Counted from the first letter of the stretch, positions 1 to 5,138 are shown. The stretch: 8,646 bases of DNA from Candidatus Moranbacteria bacterium GW2011_GWE1_49_15 (GCA_001003855.1 LCPX01000033.1:1-8646), one strand, 5' to 3'. Program-made: numbers and translations. Notes: generated from the letters alone by a model not told the origin.

Positions 1-558
1 GAAATCAACTTCGCTGTCCAAAGAAAAAGCCAGATCCTTCTCATCCTTTTCCGTAATAGGGCTGATCCGCAGCTTTGCATCAGGGATGTTCACTCCCTTG
101 TGATTTCTGATAATTCCCCCATCGATAACTTCGCAAAGCAGTTCTCCGTCGTTTTTTTCGCGGACGACGAGCTTCATTATTCCATCTTCAACCAAAATCT
201 CATTTCCAACTTCGATATCATCGACAATGTTCGGCACATCAAGCAGGAATCCTTTTTCGATCGACTTGTTTTTCGCCACGTCGCTTACGGAAATTTTTTC
301 TCCGGTTTTGATCTCAACTTCACCCTCCACTAAAGTCCTGATGCGTGGCCCCTGAAGATCAGCTAGAATGCCGACCGGCACGCCCATCTCCTTGGAAAGT
401 TCCCTCACTCTTTTAATGACGTTGCCATGCCATTCATGCGTACCATGTGAAAAATTAAGCCTGGCCACATTCATTCCCGCCTCTATGAGTTTTCTCAGAA
501 TCTCCTTATCTTCCGATGCCAATCCTATCGTCGCTACGATTTTAGTCTTTTTATCCAT
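1..558 (-). CDS. pyk: Pyruvate kinase, N-terminal part (runs off the left edge)
   Basis: Pyruvate kinase transfers phosphate from phosphoenolpyruvate to ADP, the last step of glycolysis, in the cytoplasm. The 186 visible codons start at the ATG at 558-556 and remain open to base 1. Residues 6-12 read KIVATIG, the usual opening strand. Residues 29-39 (MNVARLNFSHG) hold the substrate- and K+-site residues R33, N35 and S37, and residues 66-74 (ADLQGPRIR) hold D67. The B-domain lid follows, ending near the characteristic NHKGVNIP. The usual proline after TIG is a leucine (TIGLAS). Most of the catalytic barrel and the C-terminal domain lie outside the window. The SD is weak; a TGATAAT at 586-580 could be a -10, but I see no convincing -35. 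The gene is separated from its neighbour by hairpins, so it probably has its own promoter. Identification is very secure; completeness cannot be judged. Confidence 0.96.
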   Translation of the reverse strand, partial: MDKKTKIVATIGLASEDKEILRKLIEAGMNVARLNFSHGTHEWHGNVIKRVRELSKEMGVPVGILADLQGPRIRTLVEGEVEIKTGEKISVSDVAKNKSIEKGFLLDVPNIVDDIEVGNEILVEDGIMKLVVREKNDGELLCEVIDGGIIRNHKGVNIPDAKLRISPITEKDEKDLAFSLDSEVDF

Positions 559-611
559 ACCGCTTTGTATACAAAAGAAATTATCACATAATCTATATTC
601 CCTTATTAAAC

Positions 612-642
612 CAAAACGGGCAACCTTTAAAGGGTGACCCGT
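612..642 (-). terminator. Probable intrinsic terminator behind the DUF4870 gene
   Basis: Read on the minus strand, ACGGG pairs with CCCGT; a further CA/TG and CC/GG follow after single-base bulges around a TTTAAA-containing loop, and then comes TTTT. It lies 28 nt past the stop of the DUF4870 gene and before the pyruvate kinase start, where a terminator is expected. The bulges and short U-tract keep confidence moderate. Confidence 0.55.
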
Positions 643-660
643 CCAAAAAGGCCTTTTTGG
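643..660. repeat. Perfect 18-bp palindrome
   Basis: The sequence CCAAAAAGGCCTTTTTGG is its own reverse complement. As RNA it gives a 7-bp stem with a GGCC loop. It sits between the DUF4870 stop and the probable terminator, forming two tandem hairpins. It could help termination, protect the 3' end, or be a protein-binding site; nothing in the sequence decides between these. Confidence 0.6.
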
Positions 661-669
661 ATTAATTTC

Positions 670-1008
670 CTATATGTTAATCTTGGCTGCCAGTTCCCCG
701 ACAATCGGCAAGGGCTTCATGTTCCCCGAAAGGACACTGATTATTCCCATGATCCAAAGCACGAATATGATTATACCCAAAATCCAACCGAAAATCGGAA
801 TCCAGATGAAAAATTCACCGATAAAAAGAATCAGCCCCTGCTTGGCATGGAACTGCACAAATTTGGAATCCCTCTTGGCCAGAAGCGGGATCAACACCAA
901 AACGCCGAAATAACTCAGAAGCGCCCAAAGCTTATTCTCTGTCACATCCTTACTCTCCCCTTCCATTTGGCCTGATGACATCGACTGCTCTTGTTTTTGC
1001 TCGTCCAT
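670..1008 (-). CDS. DUF4870 family small membrane protein
   Basis: This 112-aa protein has a hydrophilic N-terminus rich in Gln, Glu and Ser (residues 1-24) and then two to three hydrophobic segments, about 27-44, 58-74 and 75-95. Between the first two lies FVQFHAKQGL (residues 50-59), the signature of the DUF4870/Tic20-like family, and a family-like P-I-V-G follows at 101-104. Length is typical. Function is unknown; members are small inner-membrane proteins, and nothing here points to a partner. The start at 1008 is supported by AGGGGGT a few bases upstream. The gene is divergent from the L,D-transpeptidase-like gene and probably forms a single-gene unit with the hairpins at 612-660 behind it. 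Family assignment is fairly secure; role is not. Confidence 0.85.
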   Translation of the reverse strand: MDEQKQEQSMSSGQMEGESKDVTENKLWALLSYFGVLVLIPLLAKRDSKFVQFHAKQGLILFIGEFFIWIPIFGWILGIIIFVLWIMGIISVLSGNMKPLPIVGELAAKINI

Positions 1009-1091
1009 AATGACACCCCCTATCTAGTTTTATTGTTTATGGTCTTCACCTTTAATACAAAGCAATCTTATACATAGTGCATTTCCGACTG

Positions 1092-1120
1092 TTGACAAAA
1101 TAGATAGCTATCCGGCTATT
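1092..1120 (+). promoter_or_regulatory. Possible promoter with a palindrome, upstream of the L,D-transpeptidase-like gene
   Basis: A perfect -35 box TTGACA (1092-1097) is followed after 17 bp by GCTATT (1115-1120), a poor -10 with 3 of 6 matches. The spacer contains the perfect 10-bp palindrome GATAGCTATC (1103-1112), where a repressor could sit. Expected transcription would begin about 20 nt before the gene. The weak -10 makes this tentative. Confidence 0.35.
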
Positions 1121-1149
1121 CCATTTATCAACCCCTAAGGAGGCCACGA

Positions 1150-1863
1150 ATGAGAGTTCTTTCCAATCACGTTTTCCTTTTTCTTACGGCGTTTTTTATG
1201 TTGGGAGGAACTGCTTGGGCGTCCGGGATTGAAAATGATCCTGTAGGCGCGCGCATCGAAGAGGCCATGTTCGAAAATCAAGAGCATGCCATAGGCTATC
1301 GCTTGGAAGTTTTGGTCCAATCAGCCCAAATGAGATTAATCAAAATAACCTATTTCGGTGAAAGCGAGACCGGGGTCTTTCCGGTCTGGCCGGCACAAAA
1401 AAGATTCGACCGTGAAATTCCTTACGGGGTGGAGATACCCATAACCCACGCGCTCATTAACCCGCCCTGGACCCCCACGAAAAAAATGTTGGAGGAACAG
1501 AGGAAGAAAATAGAAAGCGGGGAAAAAATACCCAAGGGCAAGATCTACCGCCCCTATAAACCTGCCGAAAAAGGCAACCCTCTTGGGCGAATGGCTTTCT
1601 ATTTCGACAGCAGTTATCTGACTGTCCCGCTGAGACTGCACGACAACCCCGGCCTGCCGAAAGCTGAAATCGCCCAAAACGGCAAACCGAGAGGAGCGCG
1701 CATAAGCCGCGGTTGCGCCAGGGCCCAGTTGCAAACTCTGTTGCCTATCGCCAACCTGACCACGCAGATTCCCGAAAGCGAGCTGCGCACCCTGATCGAT
1801 ACCAAAAAAACTCATCGCCTCGACCTGGCATTGCCAGCGACGATAATCTTCATCAAAGGATAA
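1150..1863 (+). CDS. Secreted L,D-transpeptidase-like (YkuD family) protein
   Basis: L,D-transpeptidases make 3-3 peptidoglycan crosslinks or attach proteins to peptidoglycan outside the cytoplasmic membrane, using a catalytic cysteine. The 237-aa product opens with a signal peptide (residues 1 to about 24, hydrophobic core FLFLTAFFMLGG, likely cut after AWA). The catalytic region shows NPPWTPT at 104-110 and NPLGRMAF at 143-150, and then H164 and S186-R187-G188-C189 with R191, matching the family pattern H...S-x-G-C-x-R. The middle histidine of the usual SHGC is an arginine here, a substitution seen in some relatives. There is no obvious peptidoglycan-binding LysM domain. The start is fixed by AAGGAGG at 1137-1143. 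It is a single-gene unit closed by the terminator at 1876-1913. Fold assignment is strong; in vivo substrate is inferred. Confidence 0.87.
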   Translation: MRVLSNHVFLFLTAFFMLGGTAWASGIENDPVGARIEEAMFENQEHAIGYRLEVLVQSAQMRLIKITYFGESETGVFPVWPAQKRFDREIPYGVEIPITHALINPPWTPTKKMLEEQRKKIESGEKIPKGKIYRPYKPAEKGNPLGRMAFYFDSSYLTVPLRLHDNPGLPKAEIAQNGKPRGARISRGCARAQLQTLLPIANLTTQIPESELRTLIDTKKTHRLDLALPATIIFIKG

Positions 1864-1875
1864 GGAAGACAAACA

Positions 1876-1913
1876 AAGGCCAGTGCGCTCAGCACTGGCC
1901 TTCTTATTTTTTC
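1876..1913. terminator. Bidirectional intrinsic terminator
   Basis: An 11-bp perfect stem (1876-1886 with 1892-1902) with a GCTCA loop is followed by TCTTATTTTTTC on the plus strand and by TTGTTTGT on the minus strand. It ends the L,D-transpeptidase-like gene, and its plus-strand T-run touches the stop codon of the convergent hypothetical gene, so it can serve both. Confidence 0.92.
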
Positions 1914-2446
1914 TAGATAATATTTTCTATCTCCCGCAGGATATCCGCCGGGATCGGATCGTTCTCGTCGGTGACTCCGGGATAGCGCCAAGCGCTGATG
2001 ATGCGTATTTTGCGATTAGCAGAATTTTGAATCATGAATTTTGAATCATGAATTTTTTTTCCATCTTTTAAGAACTTTTTCAATTGGGAAATTTTTTCAT
2101 CCTTTATGTTTTTTTTATTTTCCTGATTCATAATTCCTGATTCCTGATTCCTGATCTGATACATCACCCAAATTTCCGAACTCCAACTTTTTCCGTCCGC
2201 CGAAACCTCACCCTCCCCGTCTCCAATCGGCGGTCTGCCCCATTTCGATTTGGCCGGCCCTTTTTTCACATTTCCTCCGGGTTGCATCACCGCGATCGTG
2301 TTCTCCACGATTCCCGTTTCGGTCCGGTACGGAGCGCGGATCACACGAAGCACCCTTTGCGGAGAAAGTCCATAATATTGCATCTTGAATTTGGAATGCT
2401 CCGTCCATTCATATTTGCTGTCATTTTTCGGCCCTTTGTTATTCAT
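1913..2446 (-). CDS. Hypothetical protein, possibly DUF4258-like, with a heptamer-array insertion
   Basis: This is a 177-aa protein not recognised with certainty. Residues 13-42 (EWTEHSKFKMQYYGLSPQRV onward) resemble the HA-x-x-R-M pattern of DUF4258-like small domains related to RelE/BrnT folds. The likely second half of that domain is split: IWVMYQI (92-98) and KIRIISAWRYPG (146-157) look like neighbouring strands separated by about 47 residues of polar, repetitive sequence. This insertion is encoded by two heptamer arrays (2122-2156 and 2022-2060) and the DNA between them. I chose the ATG at 2446: the frame is open further up to 2578, but that stretch reads through the intergenic repeat and the tail of the TrmB-like gene. 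No clear SD is visible. The start lies 49 nt past the TrmB-like stop, so the two are probably co-transcribed. A toxin- or antitoxin-like role is only a possibility. Confidence 0.7.
   Translation of the reverse strand: MNNKGPKNDSKYEWTEHSKFKMQYYGLSPQRVLRVIRAPYRTETGIVENTIAVMQPGGNVKKGPAKSKWGRPPIGDGEGEVSADGKSWSSEIWVMYQIRNQESGIMNQENKKNIKDEKISQLKKFLKDGKKIHDSKFMIQNSANRKIRIISAWRYPGVTDENDPIPADILREIENII
2022..2060. repeat. Heptamer tandem array A1 (GAATNNN), inside the hypothetical gene
   Basis: On the plus strand the units GAATTTT and GAATCAT alternate, 2022-2056, giving five 7-bp units that run into a T-tract. The array is in the coding part of the minus-strand hypothetical gene and encodes the HDSKFMIQNS stretch. 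It is inverted relative to array A2. Confidence 0.9.
2122..2156. repeat. Heptamer tandem array A2 (CCTGATT), inside the hypothetical gene
   Basis: There are five 7-bp units: three exact CCTGATT, one CATAATT and one CCTGATC. On the minus strand they read as GAATCAG-type units, so A2 and A1 are related arrays in opposite orientation flanking about 60 bp. Array A2 encodes the RNQESGIMNQE stretch of the hypothetical protein. Confidence 0.9.
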
Positions 2447-2453
2447 ACTGTTG

Positions 2454-2490
2454 GGTTTTAGGTTATAGGTTCCAGGTTGTGGGTTGTGGG
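2454..2490. repeat. Heptamer tandem array A3 (GGTTNNN), between two minus-strand genes
   Basis: Five consecutive 7-bp units begin with GGTT (TTA, ATA, CCA, GTG and GTG follow), plus two extra bases. The array fills most of the 49-nt gap between the TrmB-like stop (2496) and the hypothetical gene's start (2446). Read with the genes it is NNNAACC. Confidence 0.92.
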
Positions 2491-2495
2491 AAATT

Positions 2496-3317
2496 TTACG
2501 CCAAATATGTCTTCTGGTTGTCCCCTTTCCTTCTCCAGGGGCTTTCCACTTTTTCGGCAAAAGAAAAAATCGTTTCAAACAAAGTATCCATCAAACTGAA
2601 CAAAGCCGAGTGCCTGATCGTGATGGTCAGGGATATCTCCGGGAAAAGGAAGGAAATCTTTTTGTTATAGAGGACCACCAGGCTTTTGATCGGCATCGAC
2701 TTTTCCGGAAGCGCCCGGATATCCCACATCCTTTTTTCCAGGATATCATAATTTTCCGGCTTGATGGACGCGCCGATGTCGGAAAGAAGTTCCTTGGTGA
2801 AAATCGCCTTGGTCAGAATCTTCCTTTGGGCCATCTGGCTGAAAAAAAGTTTCCAATATTTGTCGTCCAAAAGCCCCATCTCCGCCTGGGCCCCCCGCTT
2901 GTCCTCGATCACCTTGAAGACCGATTCGGCCGGCATATGGATCACCTCGTCATATATTTTTTTGAAAGCGGCGTTGGATTCCTCCACTTCGATCTGCGGC
3001 ATTTCGTTTTCGATCTCACCCAAGGCTTCCAATTGAGGGAGGAGCGTCTTAAAATCCCCCACCTCCCCTTGTAGCCTTTCGGCCAGCTCGGCTGGAGGGA
3101 TGGGACTGACCACGATCACCTTGCCTTTTTTGATCTGCCTAAGGATATTCCTTTTCAGAAGGTTCTTGATATGGAAATAGGCGGCCGTCCTTCCCATCCC
3201 CGCTTTTTCGGCAATTTCGGAAATAGTGGCTTTTTCCAGCCTCAAAGCAGCCTTATACAGCTCCGCTTCGGCCTCCGAGAAGGAGAAATTTTTGAGTATT
3301 TGGTTTATTTTTTCCAT
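2496..3317 (-). CDS. TrmB-like winged-helix transcription regulator
   Basis: This is a 273-aa DNA-binding protein. Residues 1-72 form a winged helix like the TrmB N-terminal domain: FSFSEAEAELYKAALRLEKA, then helix ISEIAEKAGM, recognition helix GRTAAYFHIKNLLKRNIL (42-59) and a wing to about 71. Residues 76-110 are helical and probably a coiled-coil linker or dimer region. Residues 120-255 look like the C-terminal domain that TrmB-like proteins of archaea and CPR use for effector sensing; I see no HKD-type motif. In archaea TrmB proteins control sugar transport and metabolism, but the ligand here cannot be read. The start at 3317 has no SD but lies just below a good minus-strand promoter (3370-3342), implying a short leader. 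It is divergent from the small-protein/radical SAM unit, which it may regulate. Family is secure, target inferred. Confidence 0.85.
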   Translation of the reverse strand: MEKINQILKNFSFSEAEAELYKAALRLEKATISEIAEKAGMGRTAAYFHIKNLLKRNILRQIKKGKVIVVSPIPPAELAERLQGEVGDFKTLLPQLEALGEIENEMPQIEVEESNAAFKKIYDEVIHMPAESVFKVIEDKRGAQAEMGLLDDKYWKLFFSQMAQRKILTKAIFTKELLSDIGASIKPENYDILEKRMWDIRALPEKSMPIKSLVVLYNKKISFLFPEISLTITIRHSALFSLMDTLFETIFSFAEKVESPWRRKGDNQKTYLA

Positions 3318-3341
3318 ATGTTTTCAATGTCTTATGTTTTC

Positions 3342-3370
3342 ATTTTAGCAGGTTTTCCACATTTTGTCAA
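3342..3370 (-). promoter_or_regulatory. Sigma70 promoter of the TrmB-like gene
   Basis: On the minus strand TTGACA (3370-3365), a 17-bp spacer and TAAAAT (3347-3342) give 11 of 12 consensus bases, with an extended -10 TGC in front. Transcription would start near 3335, leaving a leader of about 18 nt without an SD. Confidence 0.8.
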
Positions 3371-3381
3371 CAATTTTTTTC

Positions 3382-3394
3382 ATCATAATATGAT
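3382..3394. promoter_or_regulatory. Operator-like palindrome between divergent promoters
   Basis: ATCATA and TATGAT form a perfect inverted repeat around one central A. It lies between the two divergent promoters, where one bound regulator could touch both. The AT-rich surroundings make chance occurrence possible. Confidence 0.35.
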
Positions 3395-3453
3395 TATTTT
3401 ATGGCTTGTTTTAGGATAATATACAATTTTACCTGAATATTTGAACATAATTA

Positions 3454-3482
3454 TTGACATTTGCTTGGATTTGCTATATAAT
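3454..3482 (+). promoter_or_regulatory. Perfect-consensus sigma70 promoter of the small-protein/radical SAM unit
   Basis: TTGACA (3454-3459), a 17-bp spacer and TATAAT (3477-3482) match all 12 consensus bases. Start of transcription is expected near 3489, giving a leader of about 95 nt before the ATG at 3585. Such a strong promoter suggests high expression or tight repression. Confidence 0.88.
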
Positions 3483-3486
3483 AGGC

Positions 3487-3524
3487 TGTTAAGATAAAAA
3501 ACCGAAAAGACGAACCTCTTAACA
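3487..3524 (+). promoter_or_regulatory. Inverted repeat at the predicted 5' end of the transcript
   Basis: TGTTAAGA (3487-3494) pairs exactly with TCTTAACA (3517-3524) across a 22-nt A-rich loop. Because the predicted transcript starts near 3489, the hairpin would cap the 5' end, where it could protect the RNA or regulate translation. As DNA it is also a possible operator just downstream of the promoter. Confidence 0.5.
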
Positions 3525-3584
3525 AAGTCCTTTCAAAATTCAATCACCTACCCCAACATCCCTTAAATGGGAGAGGAGACTATC

Positions 3585-3950
3585 ATGAACTGCGCCGACA
3601 AACTGCAAGAACTCATCCAGGCCGAAGCGAAACAGGCCCTTGAAGAAGCGCGTGAGAAAATCAAGCGCGCCATCCTCGGCCAACTGTCGTCAGTCGGCTT
3701 CGATGAAAGCATGCGCCGAGTGTACGCAATCATCGACGGAGTCAAGGCCAAGGAGCGCATCGATGGTCCCATCTGCCTCGATTGCTCGCCTCTTAGCCAG
3801 GAAGGCAGGGATCTTATCTGGGATGCGCTGCGAGAATTGGTGGTCAACATCAACTACTCGTTTTGCGTCCACCCCTGCGAGCTCCGAGAAAAACTGCTCG
3901 ACAGCATCATCAACCGGGCCATGAGCCGAACCATGAAAGGAGGTGATTGA
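3585..3950 (+). CDS. Small 121-aa protein with CxxC and CxxxC motifs, partner of the radical SAM gene
   Basis: I do not recognise this protein. Residues 1-35 form a charged amphipathic helix rich in Glu, Ala and Lys. The cysteines are C3, C64-x2-C67 (ICLDC) and C94-x3-C98 (CVHPC); the last four could bind zinc or an iron-sulfur cluster. The C-terminus is helical and ends MKGGD. There is no signal peptide and no membrane segment. I chose the ATG at 3585 because GGAGAGGAG lies at the right distance; an upstream in-frame ATG at 3567 has no SD. Codons favour G/C (CTG, GCC, CGC), unlike the AT-richer genes on both sides but like the following radical SAM gene. The stop is TGA, the only one in the window, and is directly preceded by GAAAGGAGGTGAT. 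It could be a substrate, carrier or subunit of the radical SAM enzyme; this is inferred from the pairing alone. Confidence 0.75.
   Translation: MNCADKLQELIQAEAKQALEEAREKIKRAILGQLSSVGFDESMRRVYAIIDGVKAKERIDGPICLDCSPLSQEGRDLIWDALRELVVNINYSFCVHPCELREKLLDSIINRAMSRTMKGGD
3935..3946 (+). promoter_or_regulatory. Full-length SD-like motif at a stop codon (copy 1)
   Basis: GAAAGGAGGTGA is complementary to the bacterial 16S rRNA 3' tail, and with the next T the match is 13 nt. It lies inside the last codons of the small protein, ending just before its TGA. No properly spaced start follows: a TTG at 3947 is only 3 nt from the SD core, and the next gene has its own SD at 4061-4067. The same 12 bases recur at 5090-5101. 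Confidence 0.75.
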
Positions 3951-3956
3951 AAACCG

Positions 3957-3986
3957 GGCGAGGAGATTCAACAAGATCCCCTCGCC
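3957..3986 (+). other. Hairpin with CAACAA loop after the small-protein gene
   Basis: Bases 3957-3968 pair with 3975-3986 in a 12-bp stem with one A-C mismatch and one terminal G-U pair, loop CAACAA. Its base and loop match the terminator behind the radical SAM gene, but it is followed by TCTCCAATC rather than a T-run. It is more likely a processing, stabilising or partial-attenuation element than a full terminator. Confidence 0.7.
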
Positions 3987-3994
3987 TCTCCAAT

Positions 3995-4020
3995 CGAAAC
4001 CGTTTGCAAAAGCGGTTTCG
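3995..4020 (+). other. Hairpin with GCAA tetraloop in the radical SAM leader
   Basis: CGAAACCG (3995-4002) pairs exactly with CGGTTTCG (4013-4020). Adding U-G, U-A and U-A pairs makes an 11-bp stem closed by GCAA, a GNRA tetraloop. It lies about 50 nt before the start codon. There is no T-run, so it is not a terminator; an RNA stability or protein/RNA contact role is possible. Confidence 0.6.
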
Positions 4021-4073
4021 CAGGAGAAGAAGTTCTTTACAAACAATTACCCCTCTATACAAAGGAGATCGCC

Positions 4074-5105
4074 ATGAACGCAATTACCGCCACCAAGAAC
4101 CTTTGTCTGTCGTCGGCCAAGAAGCAAGCTGCCTGGGATAGCAACAAGCCCTTGCAGTTGGCTCTGGCCCTTCCCCGTATCTGCAACGCCGCTTGCTTGT
4201 ACTGCTATACCGAGCAGTATAAGCCGCTGGCCGACTCCCTGGGTCTTGCGGAGATCAAAAGTCTCCTGCAGGAAGCGGTGGAGCTGGGCGTGGAAACGTT
4301 GGTTCTGCCGGGCTACGGCGAACCGATGCTCCACCCCCTGTTCTGGAAGGTCTTGGCTATCGCCGAAGGCCTCGGGCTTTACTCCCTGGTGTTCTCCAAT
4401 GCTACGCTCATAAACGACGTAGTAGCGGAGAGGCTGGCGGAGAAGCCCGTCTCCCTGATGATCAAGGTTAACAGCCTTGACCGGGGAGTACAGGACAGGA
4501 TGGCTGGCCGTCTCGGCTTTGCGGCTGAGCAGCAGGCGGGCTTGAGCGCTCTCATCCGTGCCGGCTTCAACCGGCTGGACGAGAACGGCGAAAGCCGTCT
4601 GGCAATCGACACACTGATTTCCAAGATGACGATTGAGGACGTTCCGGCAGTTGTAAGCTGGGCGGTCGAAAATCGCATCTTCCCGGTCGTGGAGACCTTG
4701 CTCTTTATGGGCGGGGTTCTGGAGAACCAGGGCGAACTTGGCTACCCGGAAGAGATCGAGGCTTTCAATGCCTCGGTGCTTGAAAGGCTCAACGCTATGT
4801 TCCCCTCAAGGGGACACAGCAAGAGCACTTTCGGGGAAAGCTGCGACGCCGAGACCTACACCCTCTTTCTGGAGGCCAGTGGACACGCAGTCCACTGCTT
4901 CTCCCGGCGGGAGGTGATCGGTCAGTTTCCGCGGGATACATTGGCGGAAATCTGGGAAAAGTCTCGCGATGAGCGTCAAAAACTCATCGCCGGGATCGAC
5001 CCTCGGCGCGGCGGCGGTCAAGGCGGTTGCCAAGCCTGCGGGCATTGCCAAGGACGTCTCGATGCCTTGAAAAAGCTTCGGGCCTTAACGAAAGGAGGTG
5101 AATAG
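4074..5105 (+). CDS. Radical SAM protein with C-terminal SPASM/Twitch-like cysteine cluster
   Basis: Radical SAM enzymes cleave S-adenosylmethionine with a [4Fe-4S] cluster to start radical chemistry. In this 343-aa protein the cluster motif is C37-x3-C41-x2-C44-Y (in CNAACLYCY). PGYGEP (79-84) matches the GGEP-type SAM-binding motif, and barrel strands run to about residue 250. The C-terminal part holds C257, C275 and C319-x2-C322-x2-C325, with GQFPRDTLAEIWEKSRDERQ between, the layout of SPASM/Twitch domains that bind auxiliary clusters. Such proteins often mature peptides or proteins, but the substrate is not readable here. The start at 4074 is fixed by AAAGGAG at 4061-4067. It follows the small Cys protein by 123 nt in the same strong-promoter unit, shares its GC-rich codon use, and ends KGGE on a second copy of the SD-like motif before a terminator. 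Confidence 0.88.
   Translation: MNAITATKNLCLSSAKKQAAWDSNKPLQLALALPRICNAACLYCYTEQYKPLADSLGLAEIKSLLQEAVELGVETLVLPGYGEPMLHPLFWKVLAIAEGLGLYSLVFSNATLINDVVAERLAEKPVSLMIKVNSLDRGVQDRMAGRLGFAAEQQAGLSALIRAGFNRLDENGESRLAIDTLISKMTIEDVPAVVSWAVENRIFPVVETLLFMGGVLENQGELGYPEEIEAFNASVLERLNAMFPSRGHSKSTFGESCDAETYTLFLEASGHAVHCFSRREVIGQFPRDTLAEIWEKSRDERQKLIAGIDPRRGGGQGGCQACGHCQGRLDALKKLRALTKGGE
5090..5101 (+). promoter_or_regulatory. Full-length SD-like motif at a stop codon (copy 2)
   Basis: The same 12 bases as at 3935-3946 (GAAAGGAGGTGA) end one base before the TAG of the radical SAM gene. A terminator hairpin begins 6 nt further on, so this SD cannot serve an ordinary downstream gene. Confidence 0.75.
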
Positions 5106-5107
5106 AC

Positions 5108-5138
5108 GGCGAGAGCAACAACTCTCGCCTCTTTTTCC
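5108..5138 (+). terminator. Intrinsic terminator of the radical SAM unit
   Basis: GGCGAGAG (5108-5115) and CTCTCGCC (5122-5129) form a perfect 8-bp stem around CAACAA, followed by TCTTTTTCC. It begins 2 nt after the stop codon and separates this unit from the methyltransferase genes. Confidence 0.9.

Noticed and set aside
2447..2578. N-terminal extension of the hypothetical protein up to an ATG at 2578.
   Set aside because: It would be encoded by the intergenic heptamer array and by the end of the TrmB-like gene in another frame, and looks like repeat translation rather than protein.
3935..4077. prfB-like +1 frameshift at the small-protein stop: an SD-like motif before UGA, and the +1 frame stays open until a TGA overlapping the radical SAM ATG.
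   Set aside because: The SD-to-stop spacing is shorter than in prfB, there is no slippery CUU-type codon, and all three frames are open through much of the gap, so openness proves nothing.
3947..4141. A 64-codon frame with TTG start after the SD-like motif at 3935-3946.
   Set aside because: The TTG is only 3 nt from the SD core, the frame runs through two hairpins and into the radical SAM gene, and the product is Arg-rich without domain character.
3690..4334. Minus-strand open frames opposite the small-protein and radical SAM genes.
   Set aside because: They are shadows of GC-rich coding sequence, with no SD and no recognisable domain.
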